Shown: positions 1-5,765 of the stretch, one piece after another
Layout: each line of letters starts with the position of its first letter
How positions within the stretch are numbered: position 1 is the first letter of the stretch
DNA from: an uncultured Lachnospiraceae bacterium
GTDB lineage: Bacteria > Bacillota > Clostridia > Lachnospirales > Lachnospiraceae
Reading direction: 5' to 3'
NCBI GenBank assembly: GCA_945836565.1
Contig: CAMALN010000059.1
Coordinates: forward strand, 1 to 8,229
Length of the DNA: 8,229 nucleotides
Notes under the pieces: generated by a model
The model's input: only the letters and a program-made list of their open reading frames with translations
The model's database searches: none
Told to the model about the DNA's origin: nothing
Made by a program: the position numbers and the translations under genes

Positions 1-250
1 CCTCAATATGTCCCTCATCAAATTGCATTATCCTATACATATACAACCGGGCATACAAGAATCCAAATACTTCAAAGGCTAACAAAATCCATAACATTTT
101 ACGGATTTTTTTCGGCGTTTTCGTGAAAAAAAGCACACAAAAAGCAAGTGTACCGATAAGTACACTTACTTGTATTTTCCCGCTGACACAGATAGCCAAC
201 ACCTCTCCAAGCGCAAACCACACTATCACCCACAGCAAAGGTCTCTTCAA
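1..250 (-). CDS. comEC: ComEC/Rec2-like DNA-uptake channel, N-terminal fragment
   Basis: The gene starts here and runs off the left edge; 83 codons are visible and open throughout. The start is a TTG placed directly after an in-frame TAA (256-254), so it is the most upstream start possible. A GAGGAGG SD lies at 270-264, 13 bases away, inside the last codons of the preceding lipoprotein gene. The protein begins with a KRPLLW-type motif and shows three hydrophobic segments, at about residues 4-22, 26-42 and 51-69, separated by short basic loops (for example TKTPKKIRK). This is the usual N-terminal layout of ComEC, the membrane channel that carries single-stranded DNA into the cytoplasm during transformation. 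The competence domain and the metallo-beta-lactamase-like domain would lie outside the window. The call rests on this N-terminal pattern plus a ComEA-like gene in the same cluster. Another polytopic membrane protein cannot be excluded. Confidence 0.72.
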   Translation of the reverse strand, partial: MKRPLLWVIVWFALGEVLAICVSGKIQVSVLIGTLAFCVLFFTKTPKKIRKMLWILLAFEVFGFLYARLYMYRIMQFDEGHIE

Positions 251-258
251 TTTTTAGT

Positions 259-768
259 TTATTCCTCCTCTAGCATATAAAAGGATGTTCTGTTAAAGCT
301 CTCATAGCTATGCTCCTGCTCGTCTCCCGTAATCACTGCAAGCTCTATACCCTCTAGCTTATCAAGCTGGAACAGGGTATTACATATGCTTGCCTTTATA
401 AGCAGCAGCTTTTCCTTCGTAATATCCTGAGAAACATCAAGATTAATCATCAATATATTCTCAGAATTAAGCATATACCAGCTTATGCCCAGTCCATCAC
501 TCGACAGATTCTCCGACATCGCCGCAATAAGCTCATCAACCGACGATGTCAGCACATCCGGCTGTTTGAGCTGATATGGAGCATCGCTCGTTACCAGCTC
601 CAGTCCCTTTACACAATATATATCTACAGAATTAGAAGCTGTATTTTGCTCCTTGTCTGTCGAAGCATCCCGGCTTTTCCCTCCACAGGCACACAGCACT
701 GTCATAAGCATAACAGCCATAGCCAAGCTTCCAATATGTCTCTTCATTTTACATATAATATGCTTCAT
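259..768 (-). CDS. GerMN-domain-like lipoprotein
   Basis: A predicted lipoprotein of 169 residues, anchored outside the membrane. The chosen start is the ATG at 768: it is preceded by GAGG (778-775) with 6-base spacing and lies one base after the kinase stop codon. An in-frame ATG four codons upstream (780) overlaps the kinase gene and has no SD. The N-terminus is basic, followed by a hydrophobic stretch and a lipobox LCAC, with Cys28 followed by GG and a Ser/Asp/Lys-rich linker. The rest, about residues 45-155, resembles the GerMN fold of spore-germination and sporulation lipoproteins. It has a 'sentence' of the form ISWYMLNSENILMINLDVSQD, then a helix ending in ICNTLFQL, then a strand IELAVITGDEQ. 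That order (strand, catalytically inert helix, 'V-N-T-L-x-Q' helix, strand) is what GerMN domains show. The gene is translationally coupled to the kinase upstream and to comEC downstream. Its role is unknown; it may be an accessory of the kinase sensor or of the DNA-uptake machinery. Confidence 0.68.
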   Translation of the reverse strand: MKHIICKMKRHIGSLAMAVMLMTVLCACGGKSRDASTDKEQNTASNSVDIYCVKGLELVTSDAPYQLKQPDVLTSSVDELIAAMSENLSSDGLGISWYMLNSENILMINLDVSQDITKEKLLLIKASICNTLFQLDKLEGIELAVITGDEQEHSYESFNRTSFYMLEEE

Positions 769-769
769 C

Positions 770-2260
770 TTAATCCTCATCTATTTTCACGGCTTTCCTA
801 CGTGCCGCCTGCTTGGAAGCAGTCTTCGTCTCTTCATAATTATCTTCTCTTTCTATAGGAACCTTTATCGTAAATGTTGTACCCGCTCCGGATTCACTGT
901 ACAGCTTGATGCTTCCTCCATGCATACGGATAATATTTCTGGTTATAGACAAACCAAGTCCCGTACCGCCGGTATCTCTGCTTCTTGCCTTGTCCACCCT
1001 ATAGAATCGTTCAAATACCTTGTCCTTACAATCATCAGGTATACCAACTCCCGAATCAGACACCTTTACGTGAAAATTCTTATGGTCAGCATTCAGACTT
1101 ACCTTTACCCAACCATTGTCCACATTGTATTTTACGGCATTCTCTATGATGTTCGAGAACGCAAGTGCAAGCTTAACCTCATCTACACTTGCAGATACAT
1201 CTCTGTGCTTTTCATAGCTTATCTCTATGCCTCTGGCTTGGGCGATAGGCATCACTCGTTTTATGATAACCTCGAGCATCTCATTGATATCTGTTTCCTT
1301 AAATTCGACCTGACCTGTATCCTTATCTGTCTTAACGAGAGTAAGCAGGTCGGTGATAATCTGGCTTTCTCTGTCTATCTCGGCAATTATGTCTGTCATA
1401 AATTCCTTATACATAGGCAAATCCGCCGCTTCATTTTGTATGAGTGAATCCGCCAGTACCTTCATGGAAGTTATAGGAGTCTTCAACTCATGTGACACAT
1501 TCGATACAAACTCCTGTCTGGATGTATCTATCTGCATAAGCCTCGCAATTGTCTTATTATAGTTCTCTGTCATAGCACGAAGCTCTTCAAATCCCTTTTC
1601 CGGAATCTGGTCGTGCTTATAGCCCTCTCCGGCTTCCTCTATATGTCTATTAATATATTTCAAATCCTTTGTTCCCGCATAACCCAGAAACAGCGCAAGT
1701 ACTACGCATACTGACACAACAGTAAATGCAATAACGGAATTGCTCCTTCTGGCGTCATTTCTAAGCTTGTTCTGTCTAAACAGGGATGCCTCAATAATTA
1801 AGACAGCTTTTACATGCTGTGCTTCCGAAACAGGTATAATATATCGTATATAATTATCCGTGGTTATACTATTTACATTCACTGCCCCCGTCATTACAGA
1901 CATCACATCGCTATCTATAACATAAGAGTACTGCCAGTCCTTATTCGAATCTACTATAATCCTATAATTATCATCAATTACCATAACTCTTCCGGAGAAA
2001 AATGAAGCAACCGCATCAGCATCCGAGCTAAGATATTCCAGCTTCTCGTCATCAAATTCTCCAAGCTTCAGGATATTTTTTCCAAGAAGCAGCCCTTGCG
2101 CCTCAATGCCCGACCTAAGCTCTGTCAGTTCATTTTCATAGTACTTTTTTGTAGAAAAAACAGAGAAAAAATACACAGCAACCAAAGATATGACAATAGC
2201 TCCCATTGTTATGAAGAATCTCAAGCTTACTCTAAATTTCCCTTTAATACTCTCTTCCAA
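770..2260 (-). CDS. Membrane sensor histidine kinase (PhoR/WalK type)
   Basis: A 496-residue sensor kinase that should phosphorylate the OmpR-type regulator encoded at 3377-4063. The start is TTG at 2260, with SD AGGAG at 2274-2270 and 9-base spacing. The first transmembrane helix spans about residues 14-33 and the second about 175-195. They enclose an extracytoplasmic domain of roughly 140 residues with a PAS/CACHE-like strand pair (VMVIDDNYRIIVDS, about 92-105). A HAMP-like linker follows (about 196-245). The H-box is FVSNVSHELKTP with phospho-acceptor His257. The N-box is IIENAVKYN with Asn374, G1 is DSGVGIP (402-408), the F-box is FERFYRVD (417-424) and G2 is GTGLGL (432-437), so all catalytic motifs are intact. 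A charged, Lys/Arg/Glu-rich tail of about 25 residues follows the ATPase domain. The stop codon lies one base before the start of the downstream lipoprotein gene. The signal sensed cannot be read from the sequence. Confidence 0.93.
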   Translation of the reverse strand: MEESIKGKFRVSLRFFITMGAIVISLVAVYFFSVFSTKKYYENELTELRSGIEAQGLLLGKNILKLGEFDDEKLEYLSSDADAVASFFSGRVMVIDDNYRIIVDSNKDWQYSYVIDSDVMSVMTGAVNVNSITTDNYIRYIIPVSEAQHVKAVLIIEASLFRQNKLRNDARRSNSVIAFTVVSVCVVLALFLGYAGTKDLKYINRHIEEAGEGYKHDQIPEKGFEELRAMTENYNKTIARLMQIDTSRQEFVSNVSHELKTPITSMKVLADSLIQNEAADLPMYKEFMTDIIAEIDRESQIITDLLTLVKTDKDTGQVEFKETDINEMLEVIIKRVMPIAQARGIEISYEKHRDVSASVDEVKLALAFSNIIENAVKYNVDNGWVKVSLNADHKNFHVKVSDSGVGIPDDCKDKVFERFYRVDKARSRDTGGTGLGLSITRNIIRMHGGSIKLYSESGAGTTFTIKVPIEREDNYEETKTASKQAARRKAVKIDED

Positions 2261-2362
2261 CTTTATCTACTCCTGAATTTTTGTTATAATTAATATAATC
2301 TATAATCGACTTAAATAAAAGCTATATTTCTGTAAATATTACTATTTTAGGGAGGTACACAT
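2261..2362. promoter_or_regulatory. AT-rich divergent promoter region between kinase and adenosine deaminase genes
   Basis: This 102-base gap separates two divergent genes, so it should carry promoters for both. On the plus strand it holds three exact TATAAT hexamers, at 2285-2290, 2294-2299 and 2301-2306. None has a convincing TTGACA-like partner 16-18 bases upstream; the best nearby is TTGTTA at 2281-2286, at unsuitable spacing. On the minus strand, TATATT and TATAAC elements are present, but again without a clear -35. The plus-strand gene has a very strong SD, AGGGAGG at 2349-2355. Exact start sites cannot be assigned from sequence alone. Confidence 0.45.
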
Positions 2363-3361
2363 ATGGAAAAAATAAATGATACATATATCAGACAGCTTCC
2401 AAAGCTCGACCTGCACTGCCACCTTGACGGATCTCTATCACCCGACTTCGTAAGCTCAGTTCTGCCGGAATATACCGACTCAAATGAACTCCTGTCAGCC
2501 ATGCAGGCACCCGCAGATTGTTCCTCACTGACCGAATACTTAAGATGCTTTGATATACCGATTCGCGCATTACAGAACGCAACTTCTCTTACAAATGCTG
2601 TGGTCGATGTAATAAGGCAGGCTTACGAAGAAAATGTCAGATATATAGAACTCCGTTTCGCACCAAGCTTTAGCGTAAATGACAATTTCTCATACAACGA
2701 TGTCTGCGAAGCCGCTATAAAAGGCTCACAGATAGGCTATGCGAGATATGAGGTCCATTCAAGCATTATACTCTGTGCCATGCGGCATCTCGACGTTACC
2801 ACAAACCTAAAGGTTCTTAAAGCAGCTCGGGAATATCTTGGATACGGTATATGCGCGCTCGACCTTGCCGGTGATGAATCAATGTTTCCGAATGAAATGT
2901 TCGTAGATTTGTTCAAGGAAGCAAATCGTCTTGAAGTTCCGTATACCATTCACTCCGGCGAATGCGGCAGCACCGAAAATGTCCGTATGGCGCTTTCGCT
3001 TGGTGCCAAAAGAGTAGGTCATGGTATAGCGCTTATAAAAGAGCCAAGTCTTATTAAGGAATGTATGGATGTCCGAATGGGGCTTGAACTTTGCCCTACA
3101 TCAAATTTCCAAACCAAAGCATCTGACAGCTATGCGAATTATCCGCTCAAAAAATACCTGGAGCTTGGGCTTCCTGCAACAGTAAATACTGACAACAGAA
3201 CCGTAAGCAATACGAATATGACCGATGAAATAAAGCTTATCACCTCAAAGCTCGGCATAGATAAGGCTGATCTTAAAATGCTATATACCAATGCAGTTGA
3301 AATATCATTTGCTGACGATAACATAAAGCACCAATTGTTGAAAATGTCATCAGCCTATTAA
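2363..3361 (+). CDS. add: Adenosine deaminase
   Basis: Cytoplasmic purine-salvage enzyme that converts adenosine (and deoxyadenosine) to inosine with a zinc-activated water. The 332-residue length matches the family. The start is an ATG with AGGGAGG seven bases upstream. Zinc and catalytic motifs appear in order: LHCHLDGS with His18 and His20, ELRFAPS (about 96-102), TIHSGE with His197 and catalytic Glu200, RVGHG with His220, LCPTSN (243-248) and NTDN with metal ligand Asp277. The canonical second Asp of the 'TDD' motif is Asn278 here. I recall NTDN-type motifs in other bacterial members, so activity is still expected, but a related aminohydrolase specificity is possible. This is the only plus-strand gene in the window. 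It lies between the response-regulator and histidine-kinase genes, convergent to the former and divergent from the latter. Its last five codons form the left arm of the terminator hairpin. Confidence 0.92.
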   Translation: MEKINDTYIRQLPKLDLHCHLDGSLSPDFVSSVLPEYTDSNELLSAMQAPADCSSLTEYLRCFDIPIRALQNATSLTNAVVDVIRQAYEENVRYIELRFAPSFSVNDNFSYNDVCEAAIKGSQIGYARYEVHSSIILCAMRHLDVTTNLKVLKAAREYLGYGICALDLAGDESMFPNEMFVDLFKEANRLEVPYTIHSGECGSTENVRMALSLGAKRVGHGIALIKEPSLIKECMDVRMGLELCPTSNFQTKASDSYANYPLKKYLELGLPATVNTDNRTVSNTNMTDEIKLITSKLGIDKADLKMLYTNAVEISFADDNIKHQLLKMSSAY

Positions 3362-3375
3362 GCTGATGACATTTT
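3341..3375. terminator. Shared bidirectional intrinsic terminator
   Basis: A perfect 14-bp inverted repeat, AAAATGTCATCAGC at 3341-3354 and GCTGATGACATTTT at 3362-3375, with a 7-base loop CTATTAA. It sits between two convergent stop codons (TAA at 3359-3361 on plus, TAG at 3379-3377 on minus), which is the classic position for a shared terminator. The plus-strand copy ends in five T residues and the minus-strand copy in four, so it should work better for the adenosine deaminase transcript. The left arm is coding sequence for the end of that gene, and the stop codon falls in the loop. Confidence 0.88.
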
Positions 3376-3376
3376 T

Positions 3377-4063
3377 CTAAGCCTGAAAGTAGTAGCCTAC
3401 TCCCCACTTCGTATGAATATATTTTGGTTCGGCCGGTGTAGCCTCAATCTTCTCTCTAAGTCTTCTGACATGTACATCCACTGTTCTGGCATCTCCCGGA
3501 TAAGTGGAACCCCATATCGTCTTCAACAGCTGCTCTCTCGAATAAACCTTATTTGGATTAGATACAAGCAGATATACAAGATCGAATTCCTTTGCAGTGA
3601 GATTTACTTCCTTATCCTCGATATACACTCTTCTGCTATCACAATCGACCTTCAAGCCCCTTGATTCAATAATCCTTGTATCCTGAACCTCGACCGGAGC
3701 CTTATTATTCCTTCTAAGTATAGCCTTGATACGGGCCTTGACCTCCAGAATATTAAATGGCTTTGTGATATAATCATCCGCACCATATTCAAGACCGAGA
3801 ATCTTATCCATATCCTCACCCTTGGCTGTCAGCATAATGATAGGAACATTCGATTCCTCTCTTATCATCTGGCACACCTCAAGCCCTGTATATCCCGGCA
3901 GCATTATGTCGAGCAGTATTATATCATAATCATTGCTCTTAGCCTTCTGAAGAGCTTCCTCTCCGTCATAAGCTACATCTACTGCCATATCATCCTGTTC
4001 TAAGCTGTATTTCAATCCCTTTACTATGGATTTTTCGTCGTCTACAACCAAAACCTTCTTCAT
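3377..4063 (-). CDS. OmpR/PhoB-family response regulator
   Basis: A 228-residue transcription factor of the winged-helix two-component class. The receiver domain (about 1-120) has acidic-pocket residues Asp8 and Asp9 (VVDDE), phospho-acceptor Asp52 (LLDIMLPG), Thr79 (IMLTAK) and Lys101 (YITKPF). The C-terminal winged-helix domain (about 132-226) includes the typical NLTAKEFDLVYLLVSNP, YSREQLL and RTVDVHVRRLREKIE segments and ends in GVGYYF. The ATG start is preceded by GAGGTGG at 4074-4068, which overlaps the stop codon of the comEA-like gene, with only 9 bases between the two coding regions. It is therefore co-transcribed with that gene from the promoter at about 4776-4804. The likely partner is the kinase encoded at 770-2260, from which it is separated by the inverted adenosine deaminase gene. 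The targets are unknown; regulation of the linked DNA-uptake genes is a reasonable guess. Confidence 0.95.
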   Translation of the reverse strand: MKKVLVVDDEKSIVKGLKYSLEQDDMAVDVAYDGEEALQKAKSNDYDIILLDIMLPGYTGLEVCQMIREESNVPIIMLTAKGEDMDKILGLEYGADDYITKPFNILEVKARIKAILRRNNKAPVEVQDTRIIESRGLKVDCDSRRVYIEDKEVNLTAKEFDLVYLLVSNPNKVYSREQLLKTIWGSTYPGDARTVDVHVRRLREKIEATPAEPKYIHTKWGVGYYFQA

Positions 4064-4072
4064 TATACCACC

Positions 4073-4714
4073 TCAGTTTACGGTAATCCTATCCTTAATC
4101 CTACCATAAACGCCTTCCTTAATTCCATTTATATTCATTAATTCTTCTGTACTGTTAAAGCTACCATTCTCAGTGCGATATGCGATGATAAGCTCGGCCT
4201 TACTTTCTCCTATACCGGGAAGTGTCATAAGCTCATCCTTCCCTGCTGTATTGATATTCACTCTGCCATCAGAATCCACGGCATTGGCGACTTTATTATC
4301 CCCGGTCTCATCCAGATAGGATACAATGCCCGTTTCAAGCTCACTCTTACACGGTACATAGAGCCGCTCTCCATCCTTCAGCTTTTCCGCAAGATTAACA
4401 TAATCAGTTACAGCTTCTTCTGTAAAGCCCCCTGCTGCCTTTATGGCAGAATCCTTTATATCGCCCTCATCAAAATAATACACACCGGGAGAAACAACTG
4501 CTCCGCATACATACACTACGACAGTGATATTCTCACTTTCACAGTAGTTTTCCGCAACAACCTCAGTATAATCCAATTCCTCTGTTATATCAACCCCAAC
4601 TTCATCATTATCGGCATAGGTTAAATATTCTGTCTTCCTCGAATCAGAATCGCATGCTGTCGTCATTGCCAAAATACACACTATAATAAGTATTCTTATG
4701 AAATTTTTTCGCAT
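4073..4714 (-). CDS. comEA: ComEA-like DNA-binding protein (SLBB plus helix-hairpin-helix), probable lipoprotein
   Basis: A 213-residue exported protein resembling ComEA, the surface receptor that binds double-stranded DNA for uptake. The N-terminus is a basic-hydrophobic signal (RKNFIRILIIVCILAMTTAC) ending at Cys21. This suggests a lipid anchor rather than the usual single transmembrane helix, although the lipobox TTAC has Thr rather than Leu at -3. A polar linker is followed by an SLBB domain (about 64-121: VVVYVCGAVVSPGVYYF to GERLYVP). Then comes a C-terminal tandem helix-hairpin-helix domain (about 150-213) with VNINTAGKDELMTLPGIG, the DNA-backbone-binding hairpin, and a second hairpin at INGIKEG. 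The start ATG has SD GGGGG at 4727-4723, 8 bases upstream. The response-regulator gene follows after 9 bases. The gene lies behind argB but has its own promoter. A role in competence is inferred from the domains and the linked comEC. Confidence 0.88.
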   Translation of the reverse strand: MRKNFIRILIIVCILAMTTACDSDSRKTEYLTYADNDEVGVDITEELDYTEVVAENYCESENITVVVYVCGAVVSPGVYYFDEGDIKDSAIKAAGGFTEEAVTDYVNLAEKLKDGERLYVPCKSELETGIVSYLDETGDNKVANAVDSDGRVNINTAGKDELMTLPGIGESKAELIIAYRTENGSFNSTEELMNINGIKEGVYGRIKDRITVN

Positions 4715-4722
4715 ATGAAATA

Positions 4723-4744
4723 CCCCCTTAAATCACTATAAGGG
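4723..4744 (-). promoter_or_regulatory. Small leader hairpin overlapping the comEA ribosome-binding site
   Basis: On the minus strand, CCCTTA (4744-4739) can pair with TAAGGG (4730-4725) across an 8-base loop. The second arm contains part of the G-rich SD of the comEA-like gene. A six-base-pair stem is short, so the effect on translation may be small or absent. Confidence 0.3.
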
Positions 4745-4775
4745 CATATCACACGCCTAAGCAAAACACTATTTC

Positions 4776-4804
4776 ATTGTACCTAATAAGGATACATTTT
4801 ACAA
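4776..4804 (-). promoter_or_regulatory. Sigma-A-type promoter for the comEA-response regulator transcript
   Basis: Reading the minus strand, TTGTAA (4804-4799, 4/6 to consensus) is followed by exactly 17 bases and then TACAAT (4781-4776, 5/6). It lies between the argB stop codon and the comEA-like start, and would give a leader of about 55 bases. The presence of a promoter here argues that the competence cluster is not simply the tail of the arginine operon. No strong terminator hairpin is visible after argB, so some readthrough from the arginine genes is possible. Confidence 0.6.
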
Positions 4805-4823
4805 TATAAATTTAGAATTAATT

Positions 4824-5714
4824 TTAGAATAATGGTTCCTTCAATATAGCTGTTCCGATACCCTTTTCCGTAAAGAATTCAAGCAGTAAGCAGTGCGGAA
4901 GTCTTCCGTCAAGCATATGTACTCTGGATACGCCGTTCTTCATAGCCTCAATGCAGTTTGAAAGCTTAGGAAGCATACCACCGCCTACAACTCCGTTATC
5001 TATAAACTGCTGTGCCTCATTGATATCCATCTCTGACACAAGAGTGCTCTTGTCCATAGGATCAAGGAATACTCCCTCAATATCTGTAAGGAATACCAGC
5101 TTCTCAGCATTTATCGCTGTTGCAATAGCACAGGCTGCATCGTCAGCATTGATATTGTATCCGTGATAGTCCTCTTCACCCAGACCAATAGGTGCGATTA
5201 CAGGGATGAAATCATTGTCAAGCAGTGTATCTAATACAGAGCTGTCAACTGATACAACCTCTCCTACGTATCCTATATCCTTTCCGTCAGTGTACTTCTT
5301 CTTCACAGTCATAAGCCCTGAATCCTTACCACTTAAGCCAACTGCCTTTACACCGAGCTTCTGCATCATAGATACCAAGCTCTTATTTACCTTAGACAGA
5401 ACCATCTCGGCAACATCAAGCGTCTCCTCATCAGTTACTCGAAGACCATTGATGAACTGGGATTCCTTGCCAATCTTCTTAAGCCATGCGCTTATCTCCT
5501 TACCGCCGCCATGGACGATGATTGGATCTATACCTACAAGCTTAAGCAGAGCAACATCCTTGATAACATTGTACTTAAGCTCATCATCTACCATAGCACT
5601 TCCGCCGTACTTAACCACTACCTTTTTGCCACGGAATTGCTGGAGATACGGCATAGCCTCTATAAGTGTCTGTGCCTTCGAAAGTATCACATCCATTGAA
5701 TCATTGTTTGTCAT
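4824..5714 (-). CDS. argB: Acetylglutamate kinase
   Basis: Cytoplasmic enzyme that phosphorylates N-acetyl-L-glutamate with ATP, the second step of ornithine/arginine synthesis. Its 296 residues fit the family. Visible motifs are [10 protein letters not shown] with Lys35 and the Gly-rich loop, [10 protein letters not shown] (66-73), [10 protein letters not shown] with substrate-binding Arg92, GLSGKDSG (126-133), YNINADDAA (186-194), FLTDIEGV (208-215) and GGGMLPK with Lys250. The N-terminal helix (about 8-27) before the first strand and the C-terminal segment [19 protein letters not shown] are features of hexameric, arginine-inhibited kinases. Feedback inhibition by arginine is therefore likely, as expected where ArgJ recycles the acetyl group. 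The ATG start has GAGAGG at 5728-5723, 8 bases upstream. argJ ends 51 bases upstream. argD, often next in such operons, is absent downstream. Confidence 0.97.
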   Translation of the reverse strand: MTNNDSMDVILSKAQTLIEAMPYLQQFRGKKVVVKYGGSAMVDDELKYNVIKDVALLKLVGIDPIIVHGGGKEISAWLKKIGKESQFINGLRVTDEETLDVAEMVLSKVNKSLVSMMQKLGVKAVGLSGKDSGLMTVKKKYTDGKDIGYVGEVVSVDSSVLDTLLDNDFIPVIAPIGLGEEDYHGYNINADDAACAIATAINAEKLVFLTDIEGVFLDPMDKSTLVSEMDINEAQQFIDNGVVGGGMLPKLSNCIEAMKNGVSRVHMLDGRLPHCLLLEFFTEKGIGTAILKEPLF

Positions 5715-5765
5715 TTTGATTTCCTCTCAATCCTAATAGTATATATCATAGGTGTTCAACACATA

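Noticed and set aside
769..780. Upstream ATG as start of the GerMN-like lipoprotein (overlapping the kinase end)
   Set aside because: No SD precedes it, whereas the ATG at 768 has GAGG at good spacing and gives a more normal signal peptide.
653..1447. Long plus-strand open frame opposite the histidine kinase
   Set aside because: It lies wholly antisense to a kinase with all catalytic motifs. Its product is low-complexity in Cys, Ile, Tyr and Leu, with no domain pattern and no convincing SD, so it is a shadow of the real gene.
4801..4823. Possible terminator after argB
   Set aside because: The stretch has only AT-rich imperfect symmetry (AATTAATTCTAAATT), no GC stem and no clean T-run, so it is not callable as an intrinsic terminator.
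5206..5736. Plus-strand Ser/Thr/Pro-rich open frame opposite argB
   Set aside because: The composition simply mirrors antisense argB codons. argB has every expected motif on the other strand.
5740..5765. Small palindrome GTGTT-G-AACAC between argJ and argB
   Set aside because: Five-base arms around one base make it too short to call an operator or hairpin, and it has no known counterpart.
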